Position numbers and translations under genes: made by a program. From Pseudomonadota bacterium (GTDB lineage Bacteria; Pseudomonadota; Gammaproteobacteria; UBA6186; Azoamicaceae), in contig JAJZUR010000022.1 of NCBI GenBank assembly GCA_021848375.1, positions 1 to 15,542 of the forward strand: DNA of 15,542 nucleotides. The letters run 5' to 3'. Under the pieces are notes generated by a model. The model was not told the DNA's origin and made no database searches. It worked only from the letters and a program-made list of their open reading frames with translations. Below, piece after piece: positions 7,720 through 14,466 of the stretch (within the stretch, counting starts at the first letter, position 1; every line of letters begins with the position of its first letter).

Positions 7720-9672
7720 TTATTCGTCTGGTTTACTGTGAACATAGGGCATGTGTTTGGCAAGCGTTGGCTTTTTTCCTAAGATTTCTTGATAGATAGC
7801 TGTATAGGTCAACACATTTTTGACATATTCACGCGTTTCTTTGAAGGGAATGGTCTCAATCCAGAGATCGGCTGGGAGGTCATAATCAGGTAGCCATTTG
7901 CGGATGCGGCCAGGGCCTGCATTATAAGCTGCAGTTGCCAGCACGGGATTGTTACGATATTGCTCTAACATCATTTTAAGATAACCGCTGCCCAATTGAA
8001 TATTGGTGTGGGGTTCTAATAGGTCAGAGCCTCTGGCGTAGGGGATTCGTTTTCTTTCTGCAACCATTTGTGCGGTACTGGGTTTTAGCTGCATTAAACC
8101 TATGGCGCCCGCACCGGATTTAGCATGAGAGATAAAGGCACTTTCTTGGCGTGTAATGGCTAAGATCCACGCGGGATCCAGTTGATGACGTTCAGCTTCT
8201 TGTAGAATGCGCTGGCCATATACGACGGGGAAACGAAGCGAGTTGTTATCCTTATTCGTCGCTTTCGAAAGCGCTAAAATAGCCCAATTCGGTAAATTCC
8301 ACCGCATGGCAAGATGAGCTGCTGCGTGTTTTTCTTTATCGGTCATATGTCTCGTAATAAATTGCCATTCGGCTCGTGCCTTGGTCAATCGGCCTAACAC
8401 GTAGAGCTCTCGTGCTCTTGCGATGGAAGCTCTATCTGAAATAGCTTTGACAAGGCTGCGTTCAATTGGAATTTTATAATTGCTGATGGGATAGGGCTTG
8501 ACTAATTGATTACTGGCTAAAAAGCCATAATAACTTTGGGTTTTCGCCAATTTTTCTAAGATAGTTTGGCTCTCAGCGCGTTGATTGATCCTATCGAGCG
8601 CACGCGCATGCCAATATTGCCATTCTTCTCTTTTCGCTAAGTTTTGGGGTAAGCTTTTTATCCATTTTAGAACTTGCGGCCAATCTTCTTTGGCAAGTGC
8701 GACCCGGATCCGCCATTCATGAACCGCTTGATTTGCATGTAATGCTGGAACTTTACTGAGCCATTTTTCGGCATCGGGATGTTTTTGAAAAGCATAGGCA
8801 AGCCCGATTGCACGCACCACAAGCCCCCAATGACGTTCTTCAAAAGGATATTGGTGACCGATTTGTTGCCAAATTTTGATAGCAGTTTCTGGTTTAGTTT
8901 TGGCAATTAAGGATACGCCATCGACGATCATTTCTAGATTCGCGGGATGATTGGTAAAATATTTTTTTTGAGTCACTAAGTATGGATTGTTGCGAATCAT
9001 TAACCAGAGTTCCACCAGAGCAATTTCAGAACGTTTTAAATATTTAGCGGTTTTTCGAGCAAGACTTTCGTTGCCTTCCTGGATTTGGAGTTTAACGCGC
9101 TGCCAAATAAGCGGACGCGTCATCAATTCACTTTTTTCCCATCTGTTAAAAACAGCTTCGCAACTGGCGGGGTACTGCTTCCCGGAAAGCCATAACGGAG
9201 AAATTTGTTTTAAGATCAAATTCGGATCCTTGTGGACTTGTAAGGCCGCATAGAGATAGTGACACTGCAAAGCAAGATCCTCTGTGGGTTGGTAGGCTTT
9301 AAGATAAGATCGCCAATCCTCCTGTTTCGCTTTGGCCTGTAGCCAACGGGTGCGCAATTGTAAAGAGAGCGGGCTGTCTGGGTAATTATCCATGAAGTCT
9401 TGATATTCTTTAAAACTAACGGTTTGAATACGACCCTCATATTCAGCGAACAGTAAATACGGCAGAAGAGGGTATTGAGAGAGACGATGTTTTAGGCGCT
9501 GATAGACAGAAAGGTTGCCTTCTTTTAAAGCGGCTTCTGCTTTTAGAAACAATTCGCGAGAAGCTGTTAAACGAGCGTCATTCATATTGGCGCAACAAGG
9601 CATTTGCCAACTGAGTAGTAGGCAGCCCATCAACCATCCAATCATTACTTTTTTAATACGCGTCATGAACAT
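7720..9672 (-). CDS. slt: soluble lytic murein transglycosylase (Slt70 type)
   Basis: At 650 residues it is close to the 645 of E. coli Slt. It cleaves the MurNAc-GlcNAc bond of peptidoglycan to give 1,6-anhydro products in the periplasm. Residues 1-28 look like a signal peptide (basic start, hydrophobic 9-23, likely cleavage after C-C-A). Residues about 30-480 form the helical superhelix that makes the Slt doughnut. The C-terminal lysozyme-like GH23 domain (about 488-600) contains the catalytic Glu510 in ITRQESAF, then G-L-M-Q-L (525-529) and AYNAGPGRIRKW (582-593). The adjacent cysteines 26-27 lack a proper lipobox, so a lipoprotein is unlikely. ATG 9672 gives MFMTR; M3 (9666) is an alternative and neither has a strong ribosome site. 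It is divergent from icd across about 257 bp and does not overlap rhlE. Confidence 0.93.
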   Translation of the reverse strand: MFMTRIKKVMIGWLMGCLLLSWQMPCCANMNDARLTASRELFLKAEAALKEGNLSVYQRLKHRLSQYPLLPYLLFAEYEGRIQTVSFKEYQDFMDNYPDSPLSLQLRTRWLQAKAKQEDWRSYLKAYQPTEDLALQCHYLYAALQVHKDPNLILKQISPLWLSGKQYPASCEAVFNRWEKSELMTRPLIWQRVKLQIQEGNESLARKTAKYLKRSEIALVELWLMIRNNPYLVTQKKYFTNHPANLEMIVDGVSLIAKTKPETAIKIWQQIGHQYPFEERHWGLVVRAIGLAYAFQKHPDAEKWLSKVPALHANQAVHEWRIRVALAKEDWPQVLKWIKSLPQNLAKREEWQYWHARALDRINQRAESQTILEKLAKTQSYYGFLASNQLVKPYPISNYKIPIERSLVKAISDRASIARARELYVLGRLTKARAEWQFITRHMTDKEKHAAAHLAMRWNLPNWAILALSKATNKDNNSLRFPVVYGQRILQEAERHQLDPAWILAITRQESAFISHAKSGAGAIGLMQLKPSTAQMVAERKRIPYARGSDLLEPHTNIQLGSGYLKMMLEQYRNNPVLATAAYNAGPGRIRKWLPDYDLPADLWIETIPFKETREYVKNVLTYTAIYQEILGKKPTLAKHMPYVHSKPDE

Positions 9673-9840
9673 ACAACTTATGAGTGTCGCTATCTTAAAG
9701 GATAGTTAAAAAATACGATACAAGAAAATATTAAAGCAAGTAAACTAAAAAACTATAACTCTAATTTTAATATCAGTTTTTTTGTTTTCTGTCAGATTTT
9801 TGGTTCTTGTTAAGGGTCTTTATTTTCCTGTATCTTAATC

Positions 9841-9869
9841 TTGACTAACAGAAATCAACTATCTTAGAT
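9841..9869 (+). promoter_or_regulatory. candidate sigma-70 promoter for icd
   Basis: TTGACT (9841-9846) and TTAGAT (9864-9869) are 17 bp apart. The -35 is good and the -10 weak (3 of 6). If used, transcription would start near 9876, within the palindrome that follows. The AT-rich stretch 9700-9840 upstream shows no clear slt promoter. Confidence 0.35.
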
Positions 9870-9872
9870 CAT

Positions 9873-9898
9873 GTCATCCCCGCTTTCGCGGGGATGAC
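9873..9898. repeat. perfect palindrome resembling a dispersed bacterial repeat
   Basis: GTCATCCCCGC (9873-9883) pairs with 9888-9898 in an 11-bp perfect stem around a 4-nt loop. On the - strand the loop is GAAA, a GNRA tetraloop closed by C-G. No T tract follows on either strand, so it is not a typical terminator. The core CATCCCCGC / GCGGGGATG resembles short palindromic repeats scattered in many bacterial genomes. Only one copy is in this window. It lies 21 bp before the icd ribosome site and may form the 5' end of the icd mRNA. Confidence 0.6.
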
Positions 9899-9929
9899 CG
9901 CGTATTTGGTAAAAATATTGGAGCAAACA

Positions 9930-11186
9930 ATGCAGTATCAAAAAATAGTGGTGCCAAAAGAAGGACATAAAATTAAAATTAGTTCAGACGGATCACTTGA
10001 GGTTCCTGATCACGTTATCATACCTTACATTGAAGGGGATGGGATTGGTGTTGATATTACCCCGGTCATGAAAGATGTGGTGAATGCTGCGGTGCAAAAG
10101 GCGTATCACGGGAAAAAGAATATCTCCTGGATGGAAATTTATGCGGGGGAAAAAGCAACGCGGGTGTATGGAGAAAATCAGTGGCTTCCGGAAGAAACCT
10201 TACAAGCCATCCGCGAATTTTCAGTCGCCATTAAAGGTCCTTTAACTACCCCGGTGGGTGGTGGTATTCGTTCTATCAATGTTGCCTTACGCCAACAATT
10301 GGATCTTTATGTATGTTTAAGACCCGTGCGTTATTTTCAAGGTACCCCCAGTCCGGTTAAGCATCCGGAATTTGTCGATATGGTTATTTTTCGAGAAAAC
10401 TCTGAAGATATTTATGCTGGCATTGAATGGGCCGCGGATACCGAGGCGGCAAACAACATTATTCAGTTTTTGCAAAACGAAATGGGGGTAACTCAAATTC
10501 GTTTCCCGGAACATTGCGCGATTGGGATTAAACCCGTCTCTCGTCCGGGTACCGAGCGATTAGTCATTAAAGCATTGCAATATGCAATTGATCATGATCG
10601 TTCATCGGTCACTTTTGTCCATAAGGGTAATATCATGAAATTCACGGAGGGAGGCTTTAAGGATTGGGGATATGATGTCGCTCGTCAAAAATTCAAAGCC
10701 AAGGTGTTAGAGAAAGGGCCTTGGCATGAAATGGAAAACCCGAAAACGGGCCAAAAGATTGTGATTAAAGATGTGATTGCGGATGCATTTTTGCAGCAAA
10801 TATTGCTCCGTCCGGATGAATACAGTGTGATTGCGACACTTAATCTCAACGGAGATTATATTTCTGATGCGCTGGCAGCAGAGGTCGGCGGGATTGGAAT
10901 GGCGCCTGGGGCTAATCTTTCCGATAGCATTGCATTATTTGAAGCGACCCATGGCACTGCGCCTAAGTATGCCGGCCAAGATCGGGTAAATCCTGGTTCG
11001 CTGATTTTATCAGCGGAAATGATGCTGGCTCATCTGGGGTGGATCGAGGCAGCCCGGTTAATGATAAAAGGGGTGGAAGCTGCCATTGCAGCGAAGACCG
11101 TCACGTATGATCTAGAACGGCAAATGAATGGAGCAACGCTTGTTAGTTGTTCTGGGTTTGGTCGGGAGATTATTAAACATCTCTGA
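9930..11186 (+). CDS. icd: NADP-dependent isocitrate dehydrogenase
   Basis: This TCA-cycle enzyme oxidatively decarboxylates isocitrate to 2-oxoglutarate with NADP in the cytosol as a homodimer. From ATG 9930 the protein is 418 residues, matching E. coli Icd (416), and aligns along its whole length. That start has GGAG 6 nt upstream; the longer frame from 9894 begins inside a palindrome and adds 12 unrelated residues. Visible substrate-binding parts are GGGIRSINVALRQ (110-122; Ser115 corresponds to E. coli Ser113, the AceK phosphorylation site), R131, and R155 with Y162. The NADP-type residues are conserved in APKYAGQ and in TYDLER (Tyr and Arg). Nothing is truncated. aceK is not in the window, so phospho-control cannot be judged. 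It converges on cspD with only 7 bp between stops. Its place next to cspD-clpS-clpA matches gammaproteobacterial synteny. Confidence 0.97.
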   Translation: MQYQKIVVPKEGHKIKISSDGSLEVPDHVIIPYIEGDGIGVDITPVMKDVVNAAVQKAYHGKKNISWMEIYAGEKATRVYGENQWLPEETLQAIREFSVAIKGPLTTPVGGGIRSINVALRQQLDLYVCLRPVRYFQGTPSPVKHPEFVDMVIFRENSEDIYAGIEWAADTEAANNIIQFLQNEMGVTQIRFPEHCAIGIKPVSRPGTERLVIKALQYAIDHDRSSVTFVHKGNIMKFTEGGFKDWGYDVARQKFKAKVLEKGPWHEMENPKTGQKIVIKDVIADAFLQQILLRPDEYSVIATLNLNGDYISDALAAEVGGIGMAPGANLSDSIALFEATHGTAPKYAGQDRVNPGSLILSAEMMLAHLGWIEAARLMIKGVEAAIAAKTVTYDLERQMNGATLVSCSGFGREIIKHL

Positions 11187-11193
11187 TAACGGG

Positions 11194-11418
11194 CTATTTT
11201 ACGCTCTCAGTGTCGGTTGGAAGGCGAATATTCATCGCATGTAACCCTTTTGGCCCTTCATTCACTTCAAACAAAACGCGTTGTCCCGCTTTTAGGCTTT
11301 TGTAGCCTTCCATCACAATCGCAGAAAAATGTGCGAAGACATCGCTACCGCCTTCTTCGGCGCAGATAAAGCCGAATCCCTTTTGGTTGTTAAACCATTT
11401 AACCGTTCCAGTTGCCAT
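11194..11418 (-). CDS. cspD: cold-shock-domain protein CspD
   Basis: At 74 residues it is a single cold-shock domain with RNP1 K-G-F-G-F-I (13-18) and RNP2 DVFAHF (26-31). It is closest in layout to E. coli CspD: GTVKWFNNxKGFGFIC, then a short C-terminal tail after GPKG. CspD binds single-stranded nucleic acid and in E. coli inhibits replication in stationary phase; it is also a Lon substrate there. GAGGGA lies 8 nt before ATG 11418 and supports the start. It is divergent from clpS, the usual cspD-clpS-clpA arrangement. The position supports CspD over the cold-inducible Csp paralogues, though function as a general RNA chaperone cannot be excluded. Confidence 0.9.
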   Translation of the reverse strand: MATGTVKWFNNQKGFGFICAEEGGSDVFAHFSAIVMEGYKSLKAGQRVLFEVNEGPKGLHAMNIRLPTDTESVK

Positions 11419-11443
11419 ATTTATCGTCCCTCAAACACAAGGC

Positions 11444-11486
11444 ATAGTCACGCTCTTAATGTTGACTATATTTGAAGACGAGTCAA
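11444..11486. promoter_or_regulatory. three alternating TGACT/AGTCA half-sites between cspD and clpS
   Basis: ATAGTCA (11444-11450) and TGACTAT (11463-11469) form a 7-12-7 perfect dyad. TTGACT (11462-11467) and AGTCAA (11481-11486) form a second overlapping dyad. The half-site centres are 17-18 bp apart. TTGACT occurs on both strands and could be -35 elements, but the matching -10 positions are weak. It may be a shared operator or chance. Confidence 0.3.
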
Positions 11487-11493
11487 GCCCCCC

Positions 11494-11522
11494 TTGGCAA
11501 TCTATTGAAAAAAAAGTTAAAA
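11494..11522 (+). promoter_or_regulatory. candidate clpS promoter
   Basis: TTGGCA (11494-11499, 5 of 6 to the -35 consensus) is followed after 17 bp by TTAAAA (11517-11522, weak -10). If real, transcription would begin near 11529, after the upstream ATG at 11527, which favours ATG 11596 as the clpS start. Confidence 0.25.
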
Positions 11523-11595
11523 AAAGATGAAACCATTAGTTATAGGTCTAGTCCAATTGTTAAGCAACCAACAGAATATTAGCTACTATTGGAAT

Positions 11596-11937
11596 ATGAG
11601 CAGTAAAAAACGTAGTAACCCAACCCAGCATCAGGAATTGGCGCTGGAACTTGTGTCATCGGCAAGCTGTTTGCAGATGCCACCGAATTATCGGGTTTTT
11701 TTGCTGAATGATGACTATACGCCAATGGAGTTTGTGGTAGAGGTATTGGAGCGTTATTTTTCGATGGAACGACAAATCGCAACAGAAATTAGGTTAGAAG
11801 TGCATCAACACGGAAAAGGGATTTGCGGTGAATATACGCGTGAAATTGCAGAAACCAAAGTAATACAGGTAAACGAATATTCTAGAAGAAACCAGCATCC
11901 CCTCTTATGCAGAATGGAGGTTTTGGGCGCTGCTTAA
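11596..11937 (+). CDS. clpS: ATP-dependent Clp protease adaptor ClpS
   Basis: ClpS is the N-recognin that captures N-end-rule substrates and delivers them to ClpAP. From ATG 11596 the protein has 113 residues (E. coli 106). It shows the family core FLLNDDYTPMEFV (35-47). The expected N-degron pocket residues are N38, D39, D40, T42 and M44, with H70 in VHQHGKGIC and L104 in HPLLC. The flexible N-terminal arm before P29 that contacts ClpA is present. An upstream in-frame ATG at 11527 would add 23 residues with no family similarity and has only an A-rich leader, so it is less likely. The chosen start has a weak TTGGA ribosome site. clpA follows 75 bp downstream. Confidence 0.93.
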   Translation: MSSKKRSNPTQHQELALELVSSASCLQMPPNYRVFLLNDDYTPMEFVVEVLERYFSMERQIATEIRLEVHQHGKGICGEYTREIAETKVIQVNEYSRRNQHPLLCRMEVLGAA

Positions 11938-12012
11938 AAAGCATAGAGCACTTAAAAAAGTGATTAAATCATCATTACGTTAAAATAACAAGGTTGTTAA
12001 GGAGATGACAGC

Positions 12013-14277
12013 ATGTTGAGTAAGGAGTTAGAGATGACCCTAAATCTTGCCTTTAAGGAGGCAAGAGATAAACGTCACGAATTCATGACGGTTGAACATT
12101 TGCTACTCGGGTTATTAGACAATAGTTCTGCGATAGAAGTATTACGCGCCTGCCATGCAAATATTGATCAACTACGGTTAGAACTGGTAGCGTTTGTTGA
12201 CGAAACAACCCCTTTAATTCCGGCCAATGATCATCATCGTGAAACGCAACCAACCCTTGCGTTTCAACGTGTGCTGCAACGGGCGGTTTTTCATGTACAA
12301 TCCGCAGGCAAAGACGAGGTGATGGGTTCCAATGTACTGGCTGCCATTTTTAGTGAACAAGAAAGCCAAGCGGTTTATTTCTTAAAAAAGGAAAACGTTT
12401 CCAGGCTAGATGTCATTAATTATATCTCGCATGGCACTAATCAAATGCCAGAACCGCAAGAACCTGAAGCGCCTTCCATGCAAGAAGATGAATTCTCACA
12501 AGATTCTGTGTCGAAAAGTCCATTAGAAAGTTATGCCATTAATTTAAATAATCAAGCAAAATTAGGTAAAATTGATCCGCTCGTCGGACGAGATGAAGAA
12601 ATCCAAAGAACTATCCAAATTTTATGCCGCCGCCGTAAAAATAATCCGTTATTTGTTGGAGAAGCGGGTGTTGGCAAAACGGCGATCGTAGAAGGCTTGG
12701 CAAAACTGGTTGTCGAAGGCAAAGTGCCAGATGCGATCAAACACAGTACCTTATATTCTCTTGATTTAGGCTCGCTTTTAGCTGGCACCAAATATCGAGG
12801 AGATTTTGAAAAACGCTTTAAGGCATTATTACAACAATTAAAACGTGAATCTGGCGCTATCTTATTTATTGATGAAATACATACGATCATTGGTGCAGGC
12901 GCTGCTTCAGGCGGTGTGATGGACGCCTCTAATTTAATTAAACCCTTATTAGCTTCCGGCGAGTTAAAATGCGTTGGATCTACCACGTATCAAGAATACC
13001 GTGGTATTTTTGAAAAAGATCGCGCGCTTGCCCGTCGATTCCAAAAGATTGACGTCAAAGAGCCGAGCGTTGAAGAGACGGTTGGGATCTTAAAGGGTCT
13101 TAAGGGCCGCTTTGAACAACACCATAGCGTTCGTTATTCCTTTGCTGCGTTAAGAGCGGCAGCAGAGATGGCCAGTCGTTACATATCGGATAGATTTTTA
13201 CCGGATAAAGCCATTGATGTGGTGGATGAAGCGGGTGCCTACCAACGTTTGTTGCCGGTCAATAAACGCAAAAAACTGATCAGTGTGGCAGATGTGGAAA
13301 GGATTGTTGCGCGTATGGCGCGGGTACCCGAAAAATCCGTTTCTGCCTCTGATAAATCGGCATTACGTAATTTGGAACGCGATTTAAAATTAGTGATCTT
13401 TGGTCAAGATGAAGCGGTTAACGCTTTATCCGATGCCATTAAAATGGGAAGATCGGGTTTAGCTGATCCGGAGAAACCCGTCGGCTGCTTTTTATTTGCA
13501 GGACCAACCGGTGTAGGTAAAACCGAAGTCACCCGGCAATTAGCGCATCTCTTAGGAATTGAATTATTACGTTTCGATATGTCTGAATATATGGAAAGCC
13601 ATACGGTCTCTCGTTTAATCGGAGCGCCGCCTGGCTATGTTGGTTTTGAACAAGGCGGATTATTAACCGACGCTGTTAATAAACATCCCCACAGTATCTT
13701 GTTATTAGACGAAATCGAAAAAGCCCACCCCGATGTTTACAATTTATTACTCCAAGTGATGGATCATGGCACGCTAACTGATGCCAATGGGCGCAAAACG
13801 GATTTTAGACACATTATTTTAGTGATGACGACCAACGCAGGCGCCGAAGATATGTCGCGCGCTTCGATGGGCTTTACTGAGCAAGATCATACGACAGACG
13901 GTTTAGGGATTATCAAGAAGAAATTCTCGCCAGAATTTCGCAACCGCTTAGATTCCATTATTCAATTTAAGTCCTTAAGCCGCGAAGCGATAGATTTAAT
14001 TGTCGAGAAGTTCATTACCGAATTACAAGCCCGTTTATCTGAGAAAAACGTCACTTTAGAAGTGGATGGCAACGCTCGTGAATGGATGGCTGAACGGGGT
14101 TATGATAAACAAATGGGCGCACGACCTATGGCACGTTTAGTGAAGGATAAGCTGAAAAAGCCGCTTGCATCCGAAATACTGTTTGGCAGTCTAGTCGAAG
14201 GCAATGCACGGGTAACCGTTACCGTTGAAAACGGGGAGTTACGCGTACAGATCGACACCCCTATTAAAGAAAAATAA
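12013..14277 (+). CDS. clpA: ATP-dependent Clp protease ATP-binding subunit ClpA
   Basis: At 754 residues it is close to E. coli ClpA (758). It is a hexameric AAA+ unfoldase that threads substrates into ClpP. The N domain (about 1-145) binds ClpS, and an acidic linker follows (146-168). D1 has Walker A GEAGVGKT (216-223) and Walker B LFIDEI (284-289). D2 has Walker A GPTGVGKT (497-504) and Walker B with D566-E567. There is no long ClpB-type middle domain and no ClpC linker, which supports ClpA. The ClpP-docking tripeptide is M-G-F (619-621) where E. coli has I-G-L, consistent with the family's loose rule. AAGGAG (11999-12004) lies 8 nt before ATG 12013. It is co-directional with clpS, 75 bp apart, with only a small CACTT/AAGTG hairpin (11949-11962) between. 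infA, which follows clpA in Pseudomonas, is absent here. Confidence 0.96.
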   Translation: MLSKELEMTLNLAFKEARDKRHEFMTVEHLLLGLLDNSSAIEVLRACHANIDQLRLELVAFVDETTPLIPANDHHRETQPTLAFQRVLQRAVFHVQSAGKDEVMGSNVLAAIFSEQESQAVYFLKKENVSRLDVINYISHGTNQMPEPQEPEAPSMQEDEFSQDSVSKSPLESYAINLNNQAKLGKIDPLVGRDEEIQRTIQILCRRRKNNPLFVGEAGVGKTAIVEGLAKLVVEGKVPDAIKHSTLYSLDLGSLLAGTKYRGDFEKRFKALLQQLKRESGAILFIDEIHTIIGAGAASGGVMDASNLIKPLLASGELKCVGSTTYQEYRGIFEKDRALARRFQKIDVKEPSVEETVGILKGLKGRFEQHHSVRYSFAALRAAAEMASRYISDRFLPDKAIDVVDEAGAYQRLLPVNKRKKLISVADVERIVARMARVPEKSVSASDKSALRNLERDLKLVIFGQDEAVNALSDAIKMGRSGLADPEKPVGCFLFAGPTGVGKTEVTRQLAHLLGIELLRFDMSEYMESHTVSRLIGAPPGYVGFEQGGLLTDAVNKHPHSILLLDEIEKAHPDVYNLLLQVMDHGTLTDANGRKTDFRHIILVMTTNAGAEDMSRASMGFTEQDHTTDGLGIIKKKFSPEFRNRLDSIIQFKSLSREAIDLIVEKFITELQARLSEKNVTLEVDGNAREWMAERGYDKQMGARPMARLVKDKLKKPLASEILFGSLVEGNARVTVTVENGELRVQIDTPIKEK

Positions 14278-14298
14278 GTCTCGACTCTCTCTTATTTT

Positions 14299-14339
14299 CT
14301 GACCCTTTGGAACTATTTTTCAAAGGGTTCAGAACCTTT
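14299..14339 (+). terminator. candidate clpA terminator with two competing hairpins
   Basis: CCCTTTG (14303-14309) pairs with CAAAGGG (14321-14327), extended by CTGA/TCAG (14299-14302 with 14329-14332) across a one-base bulge. The same AAGGGTT segment (14323-14329) can instead pair with AACCTTT (14333-14339) around a 3-nt loop. The trailing sequence is TTTCTTAG-like rather than a full T run, so termination strength is uncertain. Confidence 0.45.
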
Positions 14340-14385
14340 CTTAGAAGCACTAGTCTCAATAGTAGGACTAAACCATTTATTAATT

Positions 14386-14391
14386 TATAAG
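14386..14391 (+). promoter_or_regulatory. candidate -10 element upstream of the RhoGEF-like gene
   Basis: TATAAG matches the -10 consensus at 5 of 6 positions. No good -35 lies 16-18 bp upstream. If used, the mRNA would start near 14398 and include both dyads before the ribosome site. Confidence 0.25.
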
Positions 14392-14397
14392 TGATAA

Positions 14398-14435
14398 ATA
14401 TGCAAGCATATACACGAAAAGATGAAATGTTTTCG
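14398..14435 (+). promoter_or_regulatory. two adjacent dyads in the leader of the RhoGEF-like gene
   Basis: ATATGC-AA-GCATAT (14398-14411) is a 6-bp inverted repeat with a 2-base centre. CGAAAA (14415-14420) and TTTTCG (14430-14435) form a second 6-bp inverted repeat with a 9-base loop. They sit directly before the ribosome site at 14454-14458 and could be an operator and a leader hairpin. Confidence 0.3.
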
Positions 14436-14466
14436 CTCCTAATGTTAAAGGGTAGGAGATAATAAT

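Noticed and set aside
9873..9898. Reading the icd-upstream palindrome as a Rho-independent terminator
   Set aside because: The stem is strong but neither strand has a T tract after it, and it lies between divergent genes where no transcript needs to end.
9894..9929. Longer icd frame beginning at ATG 9894
   Set aside because: The ATG lies inside the palindrome, has no ribosome site, and adds 12 residues with no similarity to Icd, while ATG 9930 has GGAG at 6-nt spacing and gives the family length.
11527..11595. Longer clpS frame beginning at ATG 11527
   Set aside because: The extra 23 residues are not ClpS-like and the ATG may precede the transcription start; ATG 11596 gives the normal family size.
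12552..12986. 144-residue open frame on the - strand inside clpA
   Set aside because: It is antisense to the conserved first AAA+ domain of clpA, has no recognisable domain, and is a codon-composition shadow.
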